A stretch of DNA of 64,000 nucleotides. Origin: VAZQ01 sp963744275. GTDB lineage: Bacteria > Pseudomonadota > Alphaproteobacteria > Rhizobiales > Xanthobacteraceae. The position numbers were made by a program, and so were the translations under genes. Shown piece by piece: positions 35,530 to 45,138 of this stretch. The notes beneath the pieces are model-generated. The model worked only from the letters and a program-made list of their open reading frames with translations. It did no database searches and had not been told where the DNA came from. The DNA is taken from positions 124,001-188,000 of the forward strand of contig CAVUSX010000011.1 in NCBI GenBank assembly GCA_963744275.1, written 5' to 3'. The stretch's first letter is position 1, and the number at the start of each line of letters is the position of its first letter.

Positions 35530-37579
35530 ATGCCTCATGCCGTGGCCGTCGATATCGGCGGCACCTTCACCGATCTGGTCGCCTACGATCACGACAGCCG
35601 CACCGTGATCTACACCAAGAGCCCGACCACCTATGGGAACCTGGTCGCGGGCGTGCTGGATTGCTTCGCCAAGGCGAAGCTCGATCCGCACGCCGTGAAC
35701 TTCGTCAATCACGGCACCACGCTGGTGATCAATTCGCTGATCCAGCGCAAGGGCGCCAAGGCGGCGCTGGTCACCACCGCGGGCTTTCGCGACATTCTGG
35801 AGATCGCGCGCGGCAACCGGCCCGATCCGTTCGACCTGCACTACCGTCGCGACGAGCCGCTGATTCCGCGCGAGCTGCGCTTCGAGGTCGCGGAGCGCAT
35901 CGGCGCCAAGGGCGAGATCGTGACGCCGCTCGATCGCGCGGCGCTCGAGGCGCTCGCCCATGAGCTGACCGGGCTCGGCATCGAGGCGGTCGCGATCTTC
36001 TTCATGAACTCCTACGCCAATCCGGCGCATGAGGAAGAGGCCGCGCAGGCGCTGCGCGCCCTCATGCCGGACGCCTACGTCACCTGCTCGACCGAATTGA
36101 CGCGGGAATGGTACGAGTACGAGCGCACCTCGACGGTCGCCGCCAACGCCTATGTGGGACCGCAGGTCACCAGCTATGTCCGCCGGCTCGAGACCGATCT
36201 GCAGCACCAGGGCTTCGCCGGCTCGCTGTTCATGATGGGCTCGAACGGCGGCTTGCTCTCGGTCGAGCGCAGCTGCCGCGCAGCCGGTCGCGCTGGTCGA
36301 ATCGGGCCCGATCGGCGGCTGCATCGGGGCCGGCGCCTATGCGGAGGCGCTCGGCTTTCGCAATGTCATCGCCTTCGACATGGGCGGCACCACCGCCAAA
36401 TGCGCCCTGGTCGAGAACGGCCGCTTCTCGGTCGACTCGGTCTATTACGCCGGCGGCTACGTGAAGGGCTTCCCGATCAAAGCCTCGGTCATCGACATCG
36501 TGGAGGTCGGCTCCGGCGGCGGCTCCATCGCCTGGCTCGATCCGCAGAACCGTCTGCATGTGGGCCCGCACAGCGCCGGCTCCACGCCGGGCCCGGCCTG
36601 CTATGGCAACGGCGGCAGCGAGCCGACCGTGACCGACGCCAATCTGCTGCTCGGACGTCTCAACCCCGATCGCTTTCTGGGCGGCGAGCTCAAGCTGAGG
36701 TCGCGGCCGCGCAAGCCGCCATCGCGCGGATCGCCGCTCCGCTCGGCTTTGCGGGCCGCGACGGATCGATCCGGATGGCGGACGGCATCCTGTCGCTCGC
36801 CACCGTGATCATGGCCGGCGCCATCAAGCAGATCTCGATCGAGCACGGGCTCGATCCGCGCGAATTCGTGCTGTTCTGCTACGGCGGCGGCGGACCCTTG
36901 CACGCCAGCGCGCTGGCGCGCGAGCTTTCGATCCCGACCGTGGTGGTGCCGCCCGAGCCCGGCAATTTCTCGGCCGTCGGCATGCTGCTGGCCGACGCGC
37001 GGCTCGACCTGTCCAAGACCTTCGTGGGCGTGCTCGACCAGAATTCGGTGACCGCTCTCAAGGCCGCGTTCGCCGAGATGGAAGCGCAGGCGCGCGCCGC
37101 CCTGGTGGCGGAATTCGATGCGCGCGACGTGTTGTTCGAGCGCCATGCGGAGATGCGCTATGCGCGGCCAGCGCCACAACATCAAGGTGCCGATCTCCGG
37201 GCTCGACGATCCGCTCGCCATCCGGCAGGCCTTCGATCGCGACTACAAGCGCCGCTACGGCCATGCCGATTCGAAGGCGGCGGCCGAGCTGCAGGCGCTG
37301 CATCTTCCGGTTTCACCCGGCTGCGGCGGCCCGAGCTGGCGCGGCTGCCGCGTGCCGCCACCGGCTTGCGCGCGGCCCAGCACCGCCCGGTCTATTTCGG
37401 CACGCGTCGGCGGCACACTGGATGCGCAGATCCACGATCGCACCGCGCTGGCGCCGGGATTCAAGGGCGCCGGGCCGGCCTTGATCGAGGAATACGGGTC
37501 GACCACCCTGGTCTGGCCGGGCGACAGCTTCGAGATCGGGGCGCTCGGCGAGATCCGCATCCATTGCGGGCGGGGTTGA
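35530..37579 (+). pseudogene. HyuA-like subunit, ATP-dependent hydantoinase/oxoprolinase/acetone-carboxylase family (about five frameshifts)
   Basis: Composite protein of about 683 residues. Ordered family motifs: AVDIGGTFTDLVAYDHDSRT (phosphate loop), VNFVNHGTTLVINSLIQRKG, TAGFRDILEIARGNRPDPFD, STELTREWYEYERTSTVAAN, FMMGSNGGLLSVE, VIAFDMGGTTAKCALVENG, GPACYGNGGSEPTVTDANLL and FCYGGGGPLHASALARELSI. Frame changes lie near 36283, 36703, 37160, 37312 and 37400; most need one inserted base removed, while two need a base added or two removed. All motifs survive. The family couples ATP hydrolysis to ring opening of cyclic amides or to carboxylation of ketones and phenol-type substrates. It is paired with the HyuB-like gene. 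Confidence 0.8.
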
Positions 37580-37583
37580 GCCG

Positions 37584-39327
37584 ATGCAGCAAGAAGCCTC
37601 GACGCCATCAGCTTGCAGCCGCCGCGCTGCCGTCGATCCGATCACGCTCGAGGTGATCCGTCATCGCCTGGTCTCGATCACCAATCAGATCGACGCCAAT
37701 ATCAAGCGCACGGCGTTCAGCCCCTATATCTACGAATACAACGATTTCGCGGTCGGCCTCACCGGCGCGGAGGGGCAGCTGGTGGCGCAATGCACCGGCG
37801 GCATGCCGCCGTTCGTGGCCGATTCGGTCGGCATGGCGGTGCGCGACGGGCTTGCGATCTACGGCCGCGAGCGGCTCCATCACGGCGACGTGGTGGTGTG
37901 CAATCACGCCGCGGTGCAGGGCCAGCACCTCAACAATACGGTGATGTACACGCCGATCTACGCGGGCGAGCGCCGCCAGAGCCTGATCGGATTTTTCGCC
38001 ATCAACGTGCACTGGATCGAGATCGGCGGCATCCGAGACCGGATCGACCGACATCTTCATGGAAGGGCTGCAGCTGCGCTCCATCAAGCTGTGGTCGAAG
38101 GGCGAGCCGATCGAGGAGGTCTACCGCATCATCGAGAACAATACCCGCATGCCGCTCGAGCTGCATGGGCGACATCGCGGCGCAGCTCGCCGGCTGCCTG
38201 CTCGGCCGCGATCTCACGGCCGAGCTCGCCGACAAATACGGCATCGCGACCTTCGGCCGCGCGGTCGAGCTCGATCCTCGACCAATCGGAGGCGGCGGCG
38301 CGCGCCTTCATCGCGCGCCATGCCGGACGGCGTCTATCGACGCGAGACCTATCTGGACAACGACCGCTCCGGCGACACGCCGGTTCCGATCAAGGTCAAG
38401 GTGATCGTCGCGGGCGACGAGCTGACGGTCGATTATTCCGAGCTGGCCGACGCAGGCCAAGGGACCGATCAATTCCGGCTATTTCGGCGGCGGCCAGACC
38501 ACCGCCCGCGTCGCGTTCAAATATTTGCATCGGCGCCGCCGAGATGGCCAACGAAGGCACGTTCCGCCCGATCAAGCTGATCCTGCCGCCCGGCAAGCTG
38601 CTCAGCGCCGACCCGACCGCGCCGATGTTCATGTATCCGACGCCGTTTCCGACCGTCATCGACGCCATCATCAAGGCGCTGGAGAATGCGCTGCCGGCGC
38701 GCGTGCCCGGCGGCCATTTCGGCACCCATTCGGGCGGTGCGGTTCTTCGGCCGGCGCCCGCAACGGCACGTTCTTCGACAGCCACGACAGCGGCCACGGC
38801 GGCTGGGGCGCCTGCGCCACCCACGACGGCGCCGGCCCGTTCCGCACCATGGCGCACGGCGACACCCGCATCATCCCGCTCGAGCTGCAAGAGGCCATGC
38901 TGCCGTTCCGCATCGAGGAGTTCTCGCTGCGCGCAGGATTCCGCCGGCGCCGGCACATTTCGCGGCGGATTGGGATTCCGCAAGACGCTACCGGATGCTG
39001 GCGCCCTGCAACCTGGGCACCAACCTGGATCGCACGCTGTGCCCGCCCTGGGGCGTGCAGGGCGGCGGCGCCGCACAGCCCGGCCGCTTCACGATCGTGA
39101 AGGCCGGAGCGGACCGGGCTGAGAGCATCGACAAGGAGAACGCCTATCCGCTGGCGGCCGGCGACCTGGTGTGCGTGGAGACCGGCGGCGGCGGCGGCTA
39201 TGGGCCGCCGTCCGGGCGGGCGCTGGCGCTGATCCAGCGCGACATCGATGCCGGTTATGTTTCAGCCGCGGCGGCCGAGCGCGATTACGGCGTCACGATC
39301 GGGCGCGACGGAAAGGCGCAGCGATGA
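37584..39327 (+). pseudogene. HyuB-like subunit, ATP-dependent hydantoinase/acetone-carboxylase family (about ten +1 frameshifts)
   Basis: Starts 5 bases after the HyuA-like stop. The composite of about 578 residues keeps the family order: DPITLEVIRHRLVSITNQID, RTAFSPYIYEYNDFAVGLTG, DVVVCNHAAVQGQHLNNTVM, FAINVHWIEIGGI, STDIFMEGLQLRSIKLW, ETYLDNDRSGDTPVPIKVKV, NSGYFGGGQTTARVAFKY, EMANEGTFRPIKLILPPGKL, NGTFFDSHDSGHGGWGA, AGAGTFRGGLGFRK and CNLGTNLDRTLCPPWG. Ten breaks between about 38034 and 38985 can each be removed by deleting one base. Upstream and downstream parts are clean. This looks like a stretch of low-quality sequence in a functional gene rather than decay. Confidence 0.8.
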
Positions 39328-39433
39328 AGGCGCGCCGCCCTACCGTGCGGTCTGCACGCTGAAGTATGTCTTACGCGGGTCGGCGCCGGTCGATGGGCCC
39401 GGGCATGACGACGGCGTGAGCGGGGAGATTGCG

Positions 39434-40508
39434 GTGAATCAAATTCTTCGACTCTGGCCTCGCCGGCATGATGGCCATTGCGGGCTGCAATACCGCCGGG
39501 GCGCAGGAGTTGAATCCAGCCCTCAAGGAGCTGGCGGCGGCGGCGAACCGGGAAGGCGCCGTGACGCTCAGCTGGAGCCAATCCACGCTCGGCGGCAGCC
39601 AGGGCGCGGCGCGCTTCCAGGCCGCGATGAACAAGGCGTTCGGCACCAACATCCGGGTCAACTTCCTGCCCGGACCCGACATGGCGCGGGTCGTCAATCA
39701 GGTGGCGACCGAGTTCTCCGCCGGACAGAAGGCCCATGTGGACATCGTGCTCGGCGCCGCCCCGCAGATCGCCCCGGTGGTGAAACTGAACTTCTTCGAG
39801 CCGGTCGATTGGAGGCAATACCTTCCGGGGCGCATCACCCCCGAGATGATCGAGCTCGACGGCCGCATCATCAGGATCGTGACCGGCCTCTCGGGCGTCA
39901 CCTACAATTCGCAGCTCGCCCCCATGAAGCCGACGGTGCTCGATGATTTCCTCAAGCCCGAATGGAAGGGCAAGATCGCCTCGACCCCCTACGCGGCCGG
40001 CCTCGACGTGCTGCTCGCGCAGGATGTCTGGGGCAAGGACAAGACCGTCTCCTATGTGCGGGCGCTGGCCCGGCAGATCGCCGGCGTGATGCGCTGCGGC
40101 GAGACCGAGCGGGTCGCGACCGGGGAATATCTCGCGCTGGTGATGGACTGCACCGGACAGGATGCGCTCTTGTGGCAGGAGAAGGGCGCCCCGGTCGCGC
40201 AGCTGATGCCGCTCGATGCCGCCCAGCAGCGCTACTACTATTTCGCGGTTCCCAAGAACGCCCAGCATCCCGACGCCGCCAAGCTGTTCACGCTGTTTCT
40301 GTTGACCCCCGAAGGGCAGCAGCTGGTCTACGATACCTGGAAGATCGACCTGCACTTCCTGCCGGGCTCGAAGATGGGCGCCATGATCGCCGACTATCAG
40401 AAGCGCGACGTCAAGTTCAAGGAAGTCACGGTGCAATGGTGGAGCGAGCATCCGGAGATCGACGCCAGCCGCAGCGAGCTGATCAAGATTCTCACCACCA
40501 AGGAATGA
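39434..40508 (+). CDS. Iron/polyamine-type ABC transporter solute-binding protein
   Basis: Extracellular solute-binding protein of about 355 residues. The GTG at 39434 has GGGGAG upstream, but reading from it requires removal of one base near 39450 to reach LAGMMAIAGCNTAGAQEL, a signal with possible lipobox. The unbroken frame starts at 39468. The body has REGAVTLSWSQSTLGGSQGA, FQAAMNKAFGTNIRVNFLPG, VNQVATEFSAGQKAHVDIVL, FLKPEWKGKIASTPY and DAAKLFTLFLLTPEGQQLVY, the pattern of ferric-iron/2-aminoethylphosphonate-type receptors. It precedes its permease. No ATPase gene follows. The ligand could be the substrate of the hydroxylase operon, which is an inference. Confidence 0.83.
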
Positions 40509-40526
40509 GCCGGCTCGCAATGTCGC

Positions 40527-40653
40527 TCCCTTGGTCGTCCCGGCCGTAGAGCCGGGACCCATACCATTAGGGCGTTTACGCCCGTCTTTGACGGGCTATG
40601 GCAGCGATCGAGGGGCACAGCGTATGGGTCCCTGCCTTCGCAGGGACGACTTG
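40527..40653. repeat. CGTCCCGGCCGTAGAGCCGGGACCCATA palindromic element
   Basis: CGTCCCGGCCGTAGAGCCGG and GACCCATACC form the left end; CGTATGGGTCCCTGCCTTCG and CAGGGACGA form the right end. An internal GGGCGTTTACGCCC hairpin is also seen. The element fills the gap between the binding-protein and permease genes. Confidence 0.7.
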
Positions 40654-40678
40654 TGGGCGTTCAAACACTGAAACGTCA

Positions 40679-42415
40679 ATGGCGGCCGTAGCCACCCCAT
40701 CGCAGCGTCGCCACCTCGGCGACGCCATGCCGGCCGTCATGCTGCTCACGGTCGTCGGCACCAGCCTGGTGGTGCTGTGCCTGCTGGCGGTGGTGCTGTG
40801 GTTGAGCCTGACCAACGGCAGCCCGGGCGATTCCGATCTCACCTACACGGTGCAGAATTTCGTCGAGGTGTTCTCGGATCCACGCACCTTCACGGTTCTG
40901 GTCGACACCGTCGACTTCTCGTTGGTCTCGCTCATGGTGGCGCTCGCCTTCGGCATCCCGGCGGCCTGGCTCGCCGAGCGCACCGACTTTCCGGCCAAGA
41001 CGCTCCTGTTCACCCTCATGGCGGTGGGTCTGCTCATTCCGGGCTTCGCGGCCGCGATGGGCTGGCTGTTTCTGCTGCATCCGCGCATCGGCTTGCTCAA
41101 TCAATTGCTGATGAGCAGCTTTCATCTCGCCGGTCCGCCGCTCGACATCAGCACGGTCGCCGGCATGGGCTGGGTGCAGGGACTGAACCTGGCGCCGCTC
41201 GCCTTCATCATGACGGCGGCGGTGTTCCGCGCCATGGACCCGACGCTCGAGGAGGCCGCCCAGATGCACGGCGCCGGCGCCATCACGGTGCTGCGCCGGA
41301 TCACCGTGCGGCTCGCCTGGCCCGGCATCATGGCGGCCGCCATCTACATCTTCATGACCGCATTCGCGGCCTTCGACGTCCCGGCCATCATCGGCTGGGG
41401 CAACCGCATCTTCACCTTCACCACCTATCTTACCTGTTGCTCAATCCGCAGGATTCGCTGCCCCGCTACGGGCTCGGCGCTGCGCTCAGCACCGTCGCCA
41501 TGGCGCTCGCGGCGCTGATGAGCTGGTGGTACGGCGCCATGCAGCGGCGCTCGCGCCGCTTCGCCGTGATCAGCGGCCGCGCCTATCGGCCGCGGGTCGT
41601 TCGGCTCGGCCGCCGCCGCCTGGCCGCATGGGGCTTCGTGGGCGTCTATCTCGTGCTCGGCAAGGTGCTGCCGATCACGCTGTTGGCCTGGAGCTCGCTG
41701 CTGCCGTTCTTTCAGCTACCCTCGGGCCGCGCCTTCGCCACCATCTCGCTCGAGCATTATTTTTCGTTGCCCTGGGAATTGGTGCTGACCGGGCTGTGGA
41801 ACACCTCCGTTCTGGCGGTTCTGACCCCGTCGCTGACGCTCGTTCTCAGCCTGGCATTCTCCTGGATCGTGCTGCGCTCGCGCTATCCCGGCCGCGCCGG
41901 CTTCGATTTCGTCGCCTTCCTGCCGCACGCCGTGCCCTCGATCGTCTTCGGCGTCGGCGCCCTGCTGATGACCCTGTTCGTGATCCAGCGGGCGCTGCCG
42001 ATCTACGGCACGGTCTGGATCCTGCTCATCGTGTTCACCGTCGCGCGGCTGAGCTACGGCACCCGCATGACCAATAGCGGCCTGATCCAGATCCATCCCG
42101 AGCTCGAGGAATCGGCGCTCATGAGCGGTGCCACCGCCTGGGGTGCGTTCGCCCGGATATCGGTGCCGCTCATCGCCCCGACGCTGCTCTATGCCTGGCT
42201 ATGGATCGCGCTGCTGATCTTCCGGGAGCTGACCCTGGCCGTCATCCTGTCGACCGCCGACAACCTCACCTTTCCGGTGGTGGTGTGGAGTTCTCTGGCT
42301 CGGCGGCGGGCTCGGCCAGGCCTCCGCGCTCGCCGTGGTAATGCTGCTGATGATGACGCCGATGATCGTGATCTACTGGCTGTTCGCGCGCCGGCAGGGT
42401 TTGCTGGCGAGCTGA
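40679..42415 (+). CDS. Iron-type ABC transporter permease, two fused permease halves (two frameshifts)
   Basis: Composite of about 578 residues with about 12 membrane helices in two halves, as in FbpB/ThiP-like permeases. First half: VMLLTVVGTSLVVLCLLAVV, GIPAAWLAERTDFPAKTLLF, EEAAQMHGAGAITVLRRITV (the EAA loop). Second half: LEESALMSGATAWGAFARIS as its own EAA loop, LLIFRELTLAVILSTADNL. The frame breaks near 41433 (a missing base; TTYL then LLLNPQDSL) and near 42295 (extra base; then WLGGGLGQASALAVVMLLMM to the stop at 42413-42415). The binding protein is just upstream. The ATPase gene expected next is absent; a nuclease gene on the other strand follows after 7 bases. Confidence 0.82.
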
Positions 42416-42422
42416 TGCGACG

Positions 42423-43001
42423 TCAATGGGAACGGCGGTGTCGCCATTCCCAGGGCGGCATGAAGCTCCCGGTCCAGATGCCGCGCTTGGCGGCGTGCGC
42501 TTCGGCCTCCTGCAGCTGATAGACGTGGGAATAATAGGCCAGCGCCCAACCTTGCTGCACCATCCAGGCGTTGACGTCGGAGCCGTCCGGCAAAGCGCAA
42601 ACCGCGAGCACGCGCCGATAGCGATCGTAGCCCGAGGCGTCGCACTTGAGCGGCCGCCCCGCGAGGTGGTCGATCAGCGCGCGCGTGGCGGCGCGTCCGC
42701 ACGCCCATGCCCGATTGCCGGCATCGGTACACGGTTGGTCGGATTCGGGCGCGTCGATCCCGCGCAGACGGATACGGGTGCGGGCGACATCAATCGTGTC
42801 GCCGTCGATCACCCGGGCCTTGCCCACGATGTCGCCGTCGATCTCGGCCGGCACGCGAAGGCGCGCGTGTTGGAAGCCGCTGATGGCGAGCGCGCCCGCC
42901 AACAGGAGGGCGACCAGCAGCGGCACCGCGCCGATCGGCCGCGGGCCGATGGGGCCCAGGCTCGGTCGCGATTGCCACGTTCGTGCTTGCCAGGTTCGCA
43001 T
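42423..43001 (-). CDS. Thermonuclease-family (SNase-like) nuclease, membrane-anchored
   Basis: A 192-residue protein with an N-terminal hydrophobic anchor (GAVPLLVALLLAGALAISGF, about residues 22-41). The staphylococcal-nuclease domain follows: GKARVIDGDTIDVARTRIRL and RGIDAPESDQPC with the calcium and catalytic Arg/Asp/Glu pattern, GRAATRALIDHLAGRPLKCD, YDRYRRVLAVCALPDGSDVN and AWMVQQGWALAYY. It probably acts outside the cytoplasmic membrane on nucleic acid. It lies tail to tail with the ABC permease gene and downstream of the ECF sigma gene on the same strand, without obvious functional link. Confidence 0.88.
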   Translation of the reverse strand: MRTWQARTWQSRPSLGPIGPRPIGAVPLLVALLLAGALAISGFQHARLRVPAEIDGDIVGKARVIDGDTIDVARTRIRLRGIDAPESDQPCTDAGNRAWACGRAATRALIDHLAGRPLKCDASGYDRYRRVLAVCALPDGSDVNAWMVQQGWALAYYSHVYQLQEAEAHAAKRGIWTGSFMPPWEWRHRRSH

Positions 43002-43179
43002 CCGGCTCGCTGCGCTGCTCGGGAAGCTCCGTAACGATCATATCCGCCGGCGCAATCGCGGGGCGGCGGGGCGAATCCGTATTCTATCCGAAAGAATTTG
43101 CGGCCGTCATGGCGAAACAAACGCCGGAGCGGCCGCGACCTGGCGATCACAGAGGGGGAGAGAGCCCGAAACCCGCGGC

Positions 43180-43794
43180 TCAAACCCAGGCGCGCTCCAG
43201 ACCGCGGGCGGCCAGCAGCTCGCCGATCCGCTTGCGCGCATAGAACATGCGGGTCTTCACCGTGTTCTGCGGCACGCCGATGATCTCCGCCACGTCCTCG
43301 ATCGTGCGTTCGTGATAGTAGACCAGATCGATGATCTCGCGATGCGCCGGCGACAATTGCTTGAGGCAATCGCGCAGAATCTCGGCGCGCTCGGTCTTCT
43401 GCAGCGACACTTCCGGATTGTCGGACGGATCCTCGATGAACTCGATGACGTCCTCGTCCAACTCATCGTTCGAGCGCCGCCGCAGCGCCGACAGCGCCTT
43501 GTGGCGGGCGATCGCCAGCAGCCAGGTCGACACCTGGCTGCGCGCCGCAAACTGGCCGGCATGGCGCCAGACCTCGATGAAAACCTCGCTCACCAGGTCC
43601 TCGGCCGTCGCCTCGCCGTCCACGAACCGCATCAGGAACCGGAACACCCGCACATTGTGGCGTCCGTACAAAACCTGCATGGCGCTCTGGTCGCCCTGCG
43701 CGATCAAGCCGACCAGGGTCTCGTCGGAGGTCTCCTTGCCGGCCGACCGGTGCCGATCCGCGGCGATCGCGGCGACTGCATCGCTGTATTGCAT
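43180..43794 (-). CDS. ECF-type RNA polymerase sigma factor
   Basis: A 204-residue sigma-70 family protein. Region 2: DETLVGLIAQGDQSAMQVLY, VRVFRFLMRFVDGEATAEDL, VSEVFIEVWRHAGQFAARSQ, STWLLAIARHKALSALRRRS. A short acidic linker (NDELDEDVIEFIEDPSDNPE) leads to region 4: ILRDCLKQLSPAHREIIDLV, YYHERTIEDVAEIIGVPQNT, VKTRMFYARKRIGELLAARG. No anti-sigma gene is next to it; the neighbours are the nuclease downstream and 330 bases of empty sequence upstream, where its promoter must be. It may be controlled from elsewhere. Confidence 0.92.
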   Translation of the reverse strand: MQYSDAVAAIAADRHRSAGKETSDETLVGLIAQGDQSAMQVLYGRHNVRVFRFLMRFVDGEATAEDLVSEVFIEVWRHAGQFAARSQVSTWLLAIARHKALSALRRRSNDELDEDVIEFIEDPSDNPEVSLQKTERAEILRDCLKQLSPAHREIIDLVYYHERTIEDVAEIIGVPQNTVKTRMFYARKRIGELLAARGLERAWV

Positions 43795-44124
43795 GACCCG
43801 CCTCCCTGCGCACGCTTTCCGCGTGTCGTCCCATGCTCCCTGTTAGCAAGCCGGCATTTCTCCACGATTGCGCGGAGCGGGAAAATGGTTACGTGGCGGC
43901 GGCGAATTGTTTCGTGCGGGGCCGGGCGAAGAAACAATCGGACGGCGCTGGAGGGGCGGTTGCAGGCCAGCGGGCCGGCAATGGCGCTGGCGAGGATTGT
44001 AGTCCTAGAATCGCCCGATTCCGGCGCGCCCCTGCGGCATTTGCGCCGCCATTTGCCGGATGGCGGCAGGGTCGAGACAACTCTATGATGTGGCGACTGG
44101 CGGTGCCGGCACCGGCGCCCCGGG
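43795..44124. other. 330-base divergent gap with no gene seen
   Basis: Lies between the ECF sigma gene (minus) and the DctP gene (plus) and must contain both promoters. I see no terminator, repeat family or recognisable regulatory box. GGTTACGTGGCGG and GAGACAACTC at 43886 and 44075 are not convincing as promoter elements. Confidence 0.4.
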
Positions 44125-45135
44125 ATGCGTGTGGGCGATATGGGGGTTCTGTCCAGATATCTGCGGGTGGGGGGCGGCGCCGCCGTGGCGGTGCTGGTGC
44201 TCGCCGGACCGTTCGACGGGCCGGCCGCCCGGGAGTTTCGTGCCGCCGACATCCAGGAGGAGAGCTATCCCACCGTCCAGGCCCTCCTCTACATGGACAA
44301 ATTGGTGGCGGAACGCACCGAAGGGCGGCATCGCATCCGGGTTTTCCACTCCCGGCAGCTCGGCGAGGAAAGCCAGACCATCGCGCAAACGCGCGTCGGC
44401 GCCATCGACCTCAACCGCATCAATGTGGCGGCGATCGGGGACGACGCGCCGACGCTCAGCATCCTGGCGCAGCCTTTCCTGTTCCGCTCGATCGATCATC
44501 TCTACAAGGTGATCGATGGCCAAATCGGCGACGACATCCTGGCATCGATCGAGCCCAACGGCTTCATCGGGCTGACCTATTACGATTCCGGGGCGCGCTC
44601 GATCTACACCCGCTCGCAGCCGGTCCGCAGCTTGGCGGATCTCAAGGGCCTGAAGATCCGGGTGCAGCAGTCCGATCTGGTGATCCGGATGATGAAGGCG
44701 CTCGGCGCGGAGCCGGTGGTGCTGCCTTACGGGCAGGTGCTGACCGCGCTGTCGGCGCAGCTGGTCGACGGCGCGGAGAACAATTGGCCGTCCTACGTGA
44801 CCACCGACCATTACAAGGTGGCGCAGTACTACACCGTGACGGAGCACACGATGGGGCCGGAAGTCCTGGTCATGTCGCTGCGCGCCTGGCAGGAATTGTC
44901 GGATGCCGACCGCGCGATCTTTCGCGGCGCGGCGCGCGATTCGAGCCGCTACATGCGGGCGCAATGGCAAAGCTGGGAGGAGCAATCCAGGAAGCAGGCC
45001 GCGGACGCCGGCGTCACCATCATCGACAAGTTCGATCGCAAGCCGTTCGAGGATGCGACCAGCCCGCTGCGCGACGAGATGCGCGCCGATCCCAGGTTCG
45101 GACCGTTGATCGAGCGGATCCTGGCCGTGCAATGA
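44125..45135 (+). CDS. TRAP-transporter DctP-family solute receptor in a signalling operon
   Basis: A 336-residue periplasmic receptor. Hydrophobic start YLRVGGGAAVAVLVLAGPFD. Family motifs: ALLYMDKLVAERTEGRHRIR, QLGEESQTIAQTRVGAIDLN, GLTYYDSGARSIYTRSQPVR and LADLKGLKIRVQQSDLVIRM with the Arg that binds the ligand carboxylate, then ALSAQLVDGAENNWPSYVTT. No DctQ/DctM genes are present. Instead the stop is followed 3 bases later by a sensor kinase gene, then two more signalling genes. This order suggests it serves as a ligand-sensing partner of the kinase rather than, or as well as, a transporter receptor. A second in-frame ATG lies at 44140. Confidence 0.87.
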   Translation: MRVGDMGVLSRYLRVGGGAAVAVLVLAGPFDGPAAREFRAADIQEESYPTVQALLYMDKLVAERTEGRHRIRVFHSRQLGEESQTIAQTRVGAIDLNRINVAAIGDDAPTLSILAQPFLFRSIDHLYKVIDGQIGDDILASIEPNGFIGLTYYDSGARSIYTRSQPVRSLADLKGLKIRVQQSDLVIRMMKALGAEPVVLPYGQVLTALSAQLVDGAENNWPSYVTTDHYKVAQYYTVTEHTMGPEVLVMSLRAWQELSDADRAIFRGAARDSSRYMRAQWQSWEEQSRKQAADAGVTIIDKFDRKPFEDATSPLRDEMRADPRFGPLIERILAVQ

Positions 45136-45138
45136 GCC

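Noticed and set aside
35530..39327. hyuA/hyuB as decayed genes
   Set aside because: All motifs and spacings survive and breaks are nearly all single-base insertions, so sequence error is more likely than decay.
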